DNA of 30,282 nt, taken from NCBI RefSeq assembly GCF_004359215.1, contig NC_090619.1, positions 5,693,052 to 5,723,333 on the forward strand, written 5' to 3'. The notes beneath the pieces are model-generated. The model was not told the DNA's origin. It saw only the letters and a list, made by a program, of their open reading frames with translations, and did no database searches. Source of the DNA: Bremia lactucae. Taxonomy: Eukaryota; Oomycota; Peronosporomycetes; Peronosporales; Peronosporaceae. The position numbers and the translations under genes are program-made. This document shows positions 9,656-18,849 of the stretch, piece by piece; the stretch's first letter is position 1, and each line of letters opens with the position of its first letter.

Positions 9656-10620
9656 CTTTTTGTCTTCAGTGCAACCGGTGCGCACTGCAGAGATGTCATT
9701 CTCCTCATTAGTATAAGCATTATTGTTCACATTAATAATATTGTTTTCGATGCTGAGTCTTTCAGCATCGTTATCAAAGTCAGTAACTGCATTATCGCCA
9801 TTACTGAATTTGTCCTCTACAATGTTGATTAAATCAGCCTTGGTATCCTTCGTATTGACCGTAGGGTCAATGCTTGATGAGCAAGAGCTAGAAAGCTCTT
9901 TGCTCAAGCGAGTCTCACCCCTTTTGAATAAAATCGCTCTCGAACAAGGTGGTATACGTGGATCGTAAGCCATTCACGTAAAATGGTGTATGCTTTGTTG
10001 AAGCATGCACTGAATTGTTGATGGCAAATTCTCCCATCGACAATAACTCGCTCCAACTCGTAACAGAGTAGACGTGTCCGCGAAGTCTCTTCGTTAATAT
10101 GATTCGCACGTTCTGTATGACATATGTTTCATAATGATTTGGAAATTCTGATATTTTCAACTAATTTGAACAAGATTGCCAAAATTTTGCCGTGAATTTA
10201 GGGTCTCGATCTGAGACCAGTTCACGGGGTAACCCAATGAGTCGAAATATCGTGTCAATAAAGAAACGAGCACAGCCTTTGGCTGTGAACGACTCCAGGA
10301 CTTCAGCAAGATGTACCATCTTGCTAAACGATCAACATTCACAAGAATAACAATTATTCTTGTGATCGTCTTCGGGAAATCCAAAGACGAAGTCCATGGA
10401 TACGGACTGCAGACACTCTGCCGGAAAAGGCAGAGGAGCACGGAATGAAGCACTGGGCTTCACCCGTTGACAGACTTTGCAAGCACGTATGTACTTGCGG
10501 ACGATACCATGCTGGCATGGCTAGTAGAAGTCGGGACTTTTCGTAAGATAGGTCTTCTCTCGTCCGCGGAGACTTCTTATTGGATTGTTGGAATGAATTT
10601 ATATAATCATACATCAACCT
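9632..10620 (-). pseudogene. Family A integrase, minus strand
   Basis: The zinc-binding part (10617-10354) is badly decayed. The core follows in mixed frames: AKGCARF-like sequence, GLPRELVSDRDPKF equivalents (frame 10453-10157 reads the shadow LGYPVNWSQIETLNSRQNFG), then FAINNSVHASTKHTPFYVNGLRS (10160-9915). An acidic linker (9973-9632) with DDAERLSIENNIINVNN leads to AVRTGCTEDKKNQ, matching the family A linker at 1727. It belongs to one minus-strand element with the RT and gag to its right. Confidence 0.7.
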
Positions 10621-11230
10621 TTAAAGAGCTTTTTCATCTTGATAAGCTCTTATAACGTCGCCGAGTAATGTTGACGACGGAACACTTATTGTTGCGATAG
10701 TGGCCTTTTGCTCACTGTTGACTTTACGTAGCCGGCTCAAATCGCGCCGCCGCGAAAAGGCATCAGCAACGACGTTAAGTCGTCGTGGTTTATACTCCAC
10801 GGAGAATTTATACTCTACAAAGAAAGACAACCAATTCGCCATTCTTTGCGAGAGGTGTGGAATGTTTACGGCCGTCGATTTCCTTATCCTGCACTGGATA
10901 GTTGCGTTCAGCTGGTTTGAAGCTGACGCGATTGATAACAGACGACGCGCTCTGCGCCGCCTGTGTCATATTGCATTAACGCACGGCCGATTGCAAAATC
11001 GCTGGCGTCACAGACCACATCAAAGGTTGGTCTTGGTCCGCAATCGCCAGGATTGGCGATTGCATCAAGCTTTGCTGGATACCCTTGAAGGAACGCTGAG
11101 AATCAGCGTTCCACGACCACCTTACATACCTTCAACAACAAAAAAGATATACTGTCATTTCGGCGTAATTGCAGGAGTACTTGTGCAGGTACGACGCTAA
11201 GCCAAGGAACTTTCGAAGTCCCTTTACATC
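10621..11230 (-). pseudogene. Family A RNase H, minus strand
   Basis: The sequence is the reverse complement of much of 20-640, for example the CGATTGCAAAATCGC and GATACCCTTGAAGGAACGCTGA blocks. The end of the domain reads MANWLSFFVEYKFSVEYKPRRLNVVADAFSRR (10842-10745), a good match to the gypsy RNase H C-terminus. The upstream portion is interrupted by stops. Confidence 0.75.
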
Positions 11231-11950
11231 GAATGGCACAAGCCAATCGGTGATCACCTAAAAAATTTCTGGATCCGGGCGTACACAGTATTTACCCACG
11301 ATGCATCCAAGAAGTGGTATTTCGCTTGCAGCGAATATACACTTCTTGAGACTTGCATACAACTTGTGCTTACGCATAAGTGTGAGAACCTTTCGGATGT
11401 GGGTACGATGTACTTCAACATCTGACGTTCCATTCATGGCTCTGCTATGGACGAAGACATCATCAAAGGAAATCGGTGCGAAATCCCGCACCGATCTCAA
11501 CAGATTGACTTCATATCTGTCAAATGTCGCAGGGGCATTACTAAGTCCCTGTGGCATGACTAGCCCACACCCATAGCATAGCGCTTGGGGTGCTTACTGC
11601 TGTGAACGGGATATCTTGTCCGCGCATACGGATCTGATAAGAATCCATCCATCAGATCCATTGACGAAAAGATAGTACTCTTCGACATACTACTTATGAT
11701 TACGTCTTTTCGGGGTATCGGCGTTTAAGCCGGTACCTGCAGCGTTCAATTTATTGAATGCATGAGCAATCTCCATCCTCCTGTTGTTTACGCACGCAGA
11801 AGGTCGGAGAGCTATGTGAAGAAGTTGATTCCCTCACATTACCCGCTACTAAGCGATCGGAAACGAATTTGTTGATCGCTAATACTTGTTCACGAGGCAA
11901 TGGCCATTGCTTCATGACAGAGTATTTCAAAATTTTTAATCAATAGGCAA
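11231..11950 (-). pseudogene. Family A reverse transcriptase, minus strand
   Basis: The best-preserved frame (11557-11258) reads MPQGLSNAPATFDRYEVNLL, SFDDVFVHSR, then HIRKVLTLMRKHKLYASLKKCIF and IPLLGCIVG. These are RT palm and thumb motifs. The catalytic YxDD is SFDD (11470-11459): the Tyr is lost while both Asp remain. RT fingers upstream (to about 11950) are broken by stops. Confidence 0.8.
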
Positions 11951-12830
11951 CTCGCACGGTACTGATTCAGGGAAGACATCTTTAAATTCTATTAAATCCT
12001 TATATAAAGGCTTTGTCTTCAAAGACTCCCACGATTGGGACGTAAGACGTTGAAACCAAGTCTTCTCATCGACGATACTTTCGTCCATCGATGAGCTGCT
12101 GATAACCCGTTCGTTCTCACAAAAAGGATTGCCGACCGAATATCGGCCACGTAGTTGACATGTGTGACAAGTACGCAGATCTGCTTGACTTTGCCACTAC
12201 GCAGATCACGCAAACCGTTTTGGTTCAAGCGTTGGCAATTGATTTATCTTCAAAATTAACTTCGGAGGTGCTGTTTGATCCAGTGTATAAGCGTTTACAC
12301 TTGATTGATTGTTTACTAAGACATTTATTGTCTCAGTTCCTCTTTGGAACTGATTTCCAAAGGTGGTTTCCAGGGTCTTATTCCCACGGAATTTATTTAA
12401 GGAGTATCCCATCAACTGCCTCTAGATGTGATAGCGCTACCACAGCGAGATCCTCTACGGTCTACAGTCGATGAAAAGCATTTTCACCGCCCTCTGTATA
12501 GACGGGCGTTTTAAACTTTCTTGAATGTTGCTTTTCAAGCAAGCAACCTTGTTTCGTACCACTCAACTTATTCGAGTAATTGAACTTCAAAGCTGCCTGT
12601 GCTGTGCACAACTGTCGGTAACTATGTCCACGTCGCAAAATGGTGGACATTCGACGCTGCCTGTGCTTGTGCACAGCCATCGGGATCTAACTCCACAATC
12701 TGTTGGGTATTCACACTGAGATCTTGGGCAGTCATGCTAACGACCGACTCACAAGTAAGACCACCGCACTCACTTGTAGGACATCCACACGCTTGTTAAC
12801 GCTCCAAGACATTAATCAGTTGGTCATCTG
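11951..12830 (-). pseudogene. Decayed protease-RT spacer, minus strand
   Basis: This lies where the pol region between protease and RT is expected. The open stretches present (12680-12462, 12415-12206, 12228-12019) show no motif I can name. It is probably old pol sequence of the same minus-strand element. Confidence 0.35.
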
Positions 12831-13175
12831 ATGAACAAGAGCCAGGCATCATCACGGCTTGATGCTGCCAATTTATACATGGCTCGTACTTTCCGAGCCA
12901 TGTATTCCAAGGATGACACCAAATTTGTTATCAAAATGTCGTACGATGAAATCATCATCGTACTGCTTACCTATTGGATACCAATTACACGTTTATTTAC
13001 TCTTACAGATGCGCCTGGTGCTAGGCGCACTGTCATCGCTCTCAATGAATTTGAGTCTGCGATCTTCTAGCGATTTGCATCGAATAAAATAATGCGTCCT
13101 TCTACTATCGACTAGGGACTTTAGTGGCAGTTTTTTTGACAATTTTATTTTGCAGGGTAATGAGGAAAACCTCAT
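12831..13175 (-). pseudogene. Family A retropepsin remnant, minus strand
   Basis: RCKSLEDRRLKFIESDDSAPSTRR (13100-13000) and, in another frame, GKQYDDDFIVRHFDNKFGVILG resemble the middle and end of a gypsy aspartic protease, where xxDVILGxPWL is typical. The catalytic DSGA motif is not visible. Protease would cut the polyprotein. Non-functional. Confidence 0.5.
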
Positions 13176-14370
13176 CCCTTGGGGCAGTTACACACAATGT
13201 TTGTGTGTGTTGAGCAACTTTTGTCAAAAGGCCGGCAAATTCTTTTGACGTTGCTGGATCAGTAGGGCGCCCCGCACCTTCTGACCCCGACCGTTTTTTT
13301 GATGATACGCCTAGCCGTTGCGTTTTCGCAACAGCGTCAGATCCGCGTCCTCCGCTGTTCCTAGCGCGAGGTCGGTCTTTTCGCTCAGTGTTTCCAGGCA
13401 CTGGCAGCGGGGCACTACTCTCATATGCGCAGCGGCCCATTTTTTGACAATATTTTTGAAACTTTTGTAACATGAAGAGCGAGGTTCCTTGCTCTCTACA
13501 TACGGGAGATCCATGTTTTCTGGACATCCGTTTTCTTGTCGTCTCGGTGGACGATATGCACTCGAGTGGACGAGAGCTTGTTTTCAGGCTAAAGTCCTCC
13601 TGTTCCGCTATAGAGATCGCTTGGTCAAGCGACTCAAATTCTAGCCGGAACAGGTGAATCTTAACTGGTCCGTCTGCAAGACCTTTTATAAATACAATTA
13701 CCAGAATATTTTCATCAATTGGATGACTAACGATACACCTCACCAGGAATGTGTATGTTGGGCATAAGCGTGAATGTCACGCTTGCCCTGCTTCAAATCC
13801 AGGAGCTCGACTCGAGCCCTGAATTCGGCATGTGGCGGCTCGTATGTTTGTCTGAGCCGGGTCTTAAAGACCTCATACGACCCAAAGAATAATGGGTCGT
13901 GAAGCTTGAGCCCCAAGGCCCAAGATTTGGCACGTCCGGCTAAGCTGGAGATGCAAAATTTCACTTTCGTCGCATCATCACTGATACGGCAAGCTTCTAT
14001 GGCGTCGTCTAGTTCGACAAACCATCTCAAAAAGGAGTCGCCTACGACTGCTTAAACTTAGAGATTTCGATCTTTATGCTTTCGGGTCGACGCGGAAGCG
14101 TCGGCCCATTAGCATCATTTACATGCTGCTGTCTCAACAGTTCCAGTTGTTGAGCACCTGTTCTCTCAAAACCTCTGCGTGTTGAGAGCCTTGCTGGTGA
14201 AGCATGGCTACTTTCTCTCGGGCCCCGTCGAGTCTGTGTTGTATAAATCGGCTATGGCCGCATGCTGTTCATCTCTTCCCAGAGTTTACAACATGGCGCC
14301 AACGGCTGGCCCGCCTACGACCGAACTCATTCGTTCGATCGCTCTCCATTCAATGTAAACCAAATGAGTA
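13105..14370 (-). pseudogene. Family A gag, minus strand
   Basis: The capsid-like core reads MRWFVELDDAIEACRISDDATK...LAGRAKSWALGLKL...FGSYEVFKTRLRQTYEPP...LLDLKQGKRDIHAYAQ (14030-13740), the retrotransposon gag pattern. A further 212-codon frame (13743-13105) contains the C-terminal part with a wrecked zinc knuckle (YCQKMGRCAYESS: His is Arg, last Cys is Ser). The upstream part to about 14370 aligns with the intact gag start at 29915 (VERMSS, QQGSQ). Gag forms the virus-like particle. Stops separate the three parts. Confidence 0.8.
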
Positions 14371-14426
14371 AACCCTTCACGCGTAGCGTAATAGCCTTTT
14401 GGGAGTTAGGAAAACTCCCTCCTTGC

Positions 14427-14503
14427 CCCGTTACACCTGGTAGCACTTCGTAGTCCGTTCAAAGACCTACGCACGTTCCATCCAACGGATATGTTGGATA
14501 AAG
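14427..14503 (+). repeat. Inverted LTR-end and primer-binding segment
   Basis: CCCCGTTACA CCTGGTAGCACTTCGTAGTCC repeats the LTR end and primer-binding site found at 29855-29885, followed by a gag leader (ATCCAACGGATATGTTGGAT resembles TTTAACATGGACATGTTAGAT). It reads on the + strand, whereas the LTR to its right and the gag to its left both read on the minus strand. This looks like a local inversion. Confidence 0.65.
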
Positions 14504-14504
14504 A

Positions 14505-15040
14505 CCTTTCACTAGTAGTGATCAGTACTAGTTCACCTTACACTAATTACAGTTTAGGTGAGGTGCCTCGAAATTTCAGGTACACAAAGGTAGAGAAGGG
14601 TTTCTTGTGAAGCGAAGGGTCTTTAGCTCAAAGGTCTAGACTAAGGCTTTAGAATAGAGAAAAGTAAAACTGTATTAATTTATTTAGTTTCTTACGTAAC
14701 GATCTTTATCTACTACTGAACTTATTAGATTAGTAACTAAGTATGGCGCCTCCTTGCGCATCGCACAATCGTGTCTTACAACGATTGGATGGGTTGATTA
14801 AGACTTAAATAAACCAATCAATAAAGCTAATGTCTTATTGCATCAATTTCACCAAATTTGGTAATATTGGAACTATCTAAGTTAAAATTAATGAAGATCA
14901 TAATTTTGTACTCTTTTATTTATTATTTCTCATAGAAGATAAATTAAATTATTCCCTTTATAGTAAATACTACTTATGTAACGGGACACCGTTCGGGCCG
15001 AAGGTATTATCGCAACATTAATTTAGGTGTCCCGTGTTTA
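14505..15040 (-). repeat. Family A-like 5' LTR, minus orientation
   Basis: Read on the minus strand it follows the family A LTR order. There is a terminal hairpin (CGGGACACC at 14982-14990 pairing with GGTGTCCCG at 15027-15035), then AATTTAATTTATCTT, then AATACAGTTTTACTTTTCT, then GAGGCACCTCAC and a final hairpin (ACTAGTA/TACTAGT). Boundaries are approximate. It is diverged from the other two LTRs and so is probably older. Confidence 0.55.
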
Positions 15041-15213
15041 TTTTTGCAATTTTTGATGTATTATATACAAACACATATAGGGCACTAATAAATCAAAAAG
15101 GCAGATTATCGACAATCGAGTCTTCTACTTTGAATGATAATACTTGCATGCTGGCACGTTGTCACGCTTGCATCGTCGTTGTCCACAATCAGGCTGCATG
15201 CTCAAACGTTTGT

Positions 15214-15679
15214 ATGTTCTCTCGACGCTACACTTCGTCAAGCACGTGGACTGGAAACGCTTTTAAGGTTGATTGCAAGAGGGGTTTGCCTCCTTTACAA
15301 CCTAAATTAACTTTACGTATAGTAGGAATTTGAAGCCAGCGAAACTGCTGCTACAGCCGAAATGTTCTTGTTACTTATGCATTTACAGAAAACCAATTGC
15401 CGTACTTGAGTAACGATTTTGGCTATCTGGTAGCACGGATTGCAAAAATATAGCGCTTCCCGCAACCGATTTAAGGTATATATGTGTTATGTGTTGATGC
15501 TTGGGGGTGGTGCTCCGACCATTTTCGGCATGCAACTGATTTATGGCAAGGTAAGTCGTGTTACTTTGTTGCAAAGTGAGTGTTCTCAGAGATAAATGAA
15601 CATGCGCCACTTATCTAACAAAAACAATACAAAAAATGTATCGTCACTAAAGATTGGTCGGCAACATCAATTTTTATAA
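15214..15679 (+). CDS. Putative small membrane protein, COX7C-like, spliced
   Basis: Proposed exons are 15214-15267, 15434-15550 and 15653-15679, giving about 65 residues. Exon 2 is the strongest: acceptor GGTAG, 39 codons, then a consensus donor AAG|GTAAGT. It encodes a basic NRFK followed by a hydrophobic stretch ending GGGAPTIFGMQLIYGK. Exon 3 adds IGRQHQFL and a TAA; a CTAAC branch-point-like site lies 33 nt before its acceptor. A short N-terminus, NRFK/NKWR entry, one membrane span with Gly/Ala-Pro-Phe-like centre and basic tail fit cytochrome c oxidase subunit 7c (inner mitochondrial membrane, complex IV). Exon 1 has a weak donor (GTTGAT), so the start is unsure. It could be another small mitochondrial protein. 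Confidence 0.4.
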
Positions 15680-16167
15680 TTTACCAAAAGCCGTCGGGTT
15701 TCTTTTGAGGAGCTTAAGGATGACCGGGCCTCGGAGCAGAAATCCGTGACACTTTTGAGCGCCTTCTGTGTTTGCATTCGTCGCCGTGGAGCATTTTGAA
15801 GATTACTTACGCATTCACCGTTTTATAAAGCGCTCTGTGTTCCAAGACCGTTCCGCAGCGTTTAAATTGTCGCAGGTCTTATGCACTGAACGCCACGTCC
15901 TTTGTCGCCTCGTTTCTGCCTTTGCTCTTGATCCAAGCCATCCGCGCATCACCAAACCAATGTGCCTTGTTTTTGCTTAAATCTAAGCCTTGCTTTCGTA
16001 AAAACAGCTCTTAGTAGAAAGAAAAAAACATGTAGAGAAACCGTCAAGCGCCGTTTGGCCATTGTTCTTAGCGCCTTCTCTAATCGTCCCGTACAAATCA
16101 AGACACCCCATCCGCTGGCGTGTGTCGCGGCACCTCATTTATCGTTTGTTTTATCTTGCAATTGCGA
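15680..16167 (+). promoter_or_regulatory. Upstream region of ankyrin-FYVE gene
   Basis: No gene is evident. CCTCATTTATCGTTTG at 16134-16148 resembles the oomycete initiator (consensus GCTCATTYYNCAWTTT) and lies about 20-30 nt before the chosen ATG, a usual distance. The match is partial. Confidence 0.35.
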
Positions 16168-18288
16168 ATGCAATCGTGCACCGTGCGTGACTCGGAAGCC
16201 ATTCGCTTGGCCCAAGCCTCGGACTGGAAAGCGCTACAGCGTCTCCTTGAGCGCCACCCTCATGTGGCGCAAGAACCGGGCGATCACGGTATGTTACCTC
16301 TTCACTGGGCTTGTACCGTCAGCCGCGTGCCGCTTTCTCTCATTGCGAAACTGCTACAAGCCTATCCCGACAGTGTCCGCGCGAAGAACAGTGGCGCGTT
16401 GCTTCCATTACACATTGCGATTCGTGCTCGCGTCCAAGCGTCGTGTCTCCGCAAACTCGTACGTGCGTATCCCGAAGCCATTAGTGAACGGACACCGGAT
16501 AATGTATCGGCGCTCGAATTGGCCGAATCCATTGGACTGGATAATGACCGAATGAAAGTACTCTACCGCGTCTATGACCGTCGTCGGACTCTTGAATTGC
16601 AGCAACATCCGATGTTGAATACGTCTGAGGCCGCTGACGAGAGTGATTCGAAATACATGCAGGAAGAAGGAGAAGCTTCTGGGATTAATAACTTGTTAGA
16701 AAAAGAAATGCTCGATTATCTGGATCCGATGCTGCCAGAATGCGATGGAGGCAATGGATTCTTTCATATCGGAGACGACGACGAGGTCGACGGTCTAGGA
16801 CCGGACAATAGTATTAGTATCATGAGTGCTCAATCGCTTAGCGACCTCGAAGGGCTCGAGTCCCCGCATGGCCACCTCGTTTCGCCGTCGTCAACGAGTT
16901 CTTGCAGTCAAGACGAGGGGGTCGAAACGAGCTCTCAATCGTCTTTTGGATCACCCTTTTCCCGCACGAGTCCTCTTCGCTTGACCGGAAACCACCGACA
17001 GAGTCGAGATCTCATTCTCCAACCGAGTCAATTAAGTCGCTCGACGTCGTCACATGTACCGCTCCAGACTCACCAATTTGCGAATGAACGAGAGCTCCGT
17101 TCGATGGTATCAACGACAAGTGCCACAATGACTAACGTCATGACTACAGACGACACTGCCAAGCGTGGTTTTAGTCGTCATTCATCGCTCCCAGTGACGC
17201 TCAAGCCTGATATTCTGGATCCAAGCTCTTTGTTAGAAGTGGATAAAGATCACGATGAAGTTGAGATTGAATCTTCCCGAGATAGCAGCAGTACGATGGG
17301 AGGGTTGACAACCTATCAACGAGGACAGCTCTTTCAAGGACAAGAGACGCTGCCGCTTACTCGATACTCGGTGTCACGTGATGGATCGCAAATGAGTTTA
17401 CCGCTCGTATCCACGCGATTACCTCGTCGAGCGTCGTTAGAAGCGCCTGTGTTTGGGTCAATCGATCCTCCTCCGGAATGGAAGCACGATGGCGAGTGCT
17501 CAATCTGTCGCGCGACGTTTGGTATGTTTAAACATCGCCATCACTGTCGAAATTGTGGCAAATCAATCTGCAGCCAACATAGTGCCGACAAGAAGATTGC
17601 CATCGAGGCGAAAGGATTCACGACTCCCCAACGTGTCTGTGTCACGTGTTATGCCATGATCACCCACACGCGTGCATTGAGACACGACTTTGAAGTCGAG
17701 GAAATGAGTCGTCAAGACTCGACGTTAAATGTCAATGAGTTTCCGCCTTTTGGAGCATCGCAGACACATCTAAACGATCGCCACTTGTCGGTCGTGGCTG
17801 CCTTTCCATCTGCGATAGTCTCCGGATTAAGTCGCAGTAACACGGGGTTTACCTCGACTCGAGGACCGATGGATGCGGCCGAGAGTCCGACGCGATCGCC
17901 ACGCTATCATCGCAAAGCCAGTTCAATCAAGTCCAGCGTGGTGTCAGCTGGAGAAGCGACGAGTGGAGTTAGAGAGCGTGCGACTTCGAAAGTCGGGTCT
18001 GGACCGACGTCACCTGTCCACGAGCTTCGGTGTTTGTTGGCTTCCCAACAAAAGCAGATTGAACAACTTGCGCAGAGCAATATGCAAATGCAGCAGCAAT
18101 TACTCGAACAGGAAGAGCTCAAGGCCGAAACGATGCTGATTATTACACAGCTCATGACACGTGTCTCGGTGCTTGAGCTTCAAAAGGACCGCCACTTTCA
18201 AAACAAGCGTCGGAGTGCCGAGACGGGCGAAAGTGACGATGACGACGAAGATTATCCGCAAGACGACAGACGTCCATTTGAGCACTAG
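16168..18288 (+). CDS. Ankyrin repeat and FYVE zinc-finger protein
   Basis: Single exon, 706 residues from ATG at 16168. Upstream in-frame codons exist but contain no ATG. Residues about 8-125 hold three to four ankyrin-type repeats (LPLHWACT, LPLHIAIR, SALELAES). Residues about 140-430 are a Ser/Thr-rich, acidic, probably disordered linker. The FYVE finger is at about 438-497 with all signature parts: WKHDGEC, four Cys pairs, RHHCR at 457-461 and RVC before the last Cys pair. A coiled coil (about 619-680, Gln/Leu-rich) precedes an acidic end. FYVE fingers bind phosphatidylinositol 3-phosphate on endosomes; ankyrin repeats and coil bind proteins. A role as endosomal adaptor is inferred. No frame damage is seen, in contrast to the surrounding retroelements. 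The combination is common in oomycetes. Confidence 0.93.
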   Translation: MQSCTVRDSEAIRLAQASDWKALQRLLERHPHVAQEPGDHGMLPLHWACTVSRVPLSLIAKLLQAYPDSVRAKNSGALLPLHIAIRARVQASCLRKLVRAYPEAISERTPDNVSALELAESIGLDNDRMKVLYRVYDRRRTLELQQHPMLNTSEAADESDSKYMQEEGEASGINNLLEKEMLDYLDPMLPECDGGNGFFHIGDDDEVDGLGPDNSISIMSAQSLSDLEGLESPHGHLVSPSSTSSCSQDEGVETSSQSSFGSPFSRTSPLRLTGNHRQSRDLILQPSQLSRSTSSHVPLQTHQFANERELRSMVSTTSATMTNVMTTDDTAKRGFSRHSSLPVTLKPDILDPSSLLEVDKDHDEVEIESSRDSSSTMGGLTTYQRGQLFQGQETLPLTRYSVSRDGSQMSLPLVSTRLPRRASLEAPVFGSIDPPPEWKHDGECSICRATFGMFKHRHHCRNCGKSICSQHSADKKIAIEAKGFTTPQRVCVTCYAMITHTRALRHDFEVEEMSRQDSTLNVNEFPPFGASQTHLNDRHLSVVAAFPSAIVSGLSRSNTGFTSTRGPMDAAESPTRSPRYHRKASSIKSSVVSAGEATSGVRERATSKVGSGPTSPVHELRCLLASQQKQIEQLAQSNMQMQQQLLEQEELKAETMLIITQLMTRVSVLELQKDRHFQNKRRSAETGESDDDDEDYPQDDRRPFEH

Positions 18289-18505
18289 TATTTTTTATCA
18301 ACTTTACCGGCAGAGCTGAGAAAGCAATGCTGGTATCGACCCTCACCTGATTAACACGACTTTACTCTTTGACTTGGTAGTATTTAGATAAGTAGACAAG
18401 AGAGCGTACCCGCCACGTAATCAAGGTCATGTGTTTATTAAAAGCCTATGTTTTTTTTATAGAATTCTGCTGGCGTTTAATGATGAGCTCGTTCGGGTGT
18501 CGTCG

Positions 18506-18700
18506 CTACTGGTGCGTACTGCTCGAGACGACGACCGATTCAACCTCCTTAAGTCGGGACGACAGGCGCGAGTTAATGGTGTCTACGACGAGATAAACGC
18601 CGAAGATAGCAGAAGCCAGACCTAAGCCCGTGAAGGGCTTTTTGGCGCAGTTGGTGATGAATGGATGGCTTCTCCACGCGTCTTGGTGGGCGAGAACCAT
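18506..18700 (-). CDS. NDUFB3: Complex I B12-like subunit (NDUFB3 family)
   Basis: Minus-strand ORF of 64 residues. ATG at 18700 has a good context (ACCATGG). The core DAWRSHPFITN is followed by a single membrane span (GLGLASAIFGVYLVVDTI, about 24-42). It resembles plant B12-type subunits, which carry D-x-WR-x-HP-(M/F)-x-(S/T)N before a Gly-rich span. NDUFB3 is an accessory subunit of the membrane arm of NADH:ubiquinone oxidoreductase in the mitochondrial inner membrane. Length fits the short plant form. It ends 217 bp from the convergent FYVE gene and starts 149 bp from the divergent ZMAT2 gene. The frame continues open upstream to a TTTGCAG, so a 5' intron cannot be excluded. Confidence 0.7.
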   Translation of the reverse strand: MVLAHQDAWRSHPFITNCAKKPFTGLGLASAIFGVYLVVDTINSRLSSRLKEVESVVVSSSTHQ

Positions 18701-18849
18701 GGTAACAGACGATTGTGAGGGGTGTAACTTGGTCTGCAAATTAGACAGTGATATTAAATTGCTTTAACCTTCTTAAGCAACGTAATGTATATCTCGACAA
18801 ATTCAGTACGTTGTTTTGAAATGACACAAATCAATAGCACTAAAAAGCT

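Noticed and set aside
10700..11200. 166-codon + strand ORF opposite RNase H
   Set aside because: Reverse-strand shadow of a recognisable RNase H; no motif and no second supporting copy.
15962..16555. 197-codon + strand ORF overlapping the FYVE gene start
   Set aside because: Out-of-frame shadow; the ankyrin-FYVE frame has domain support and this one has none.
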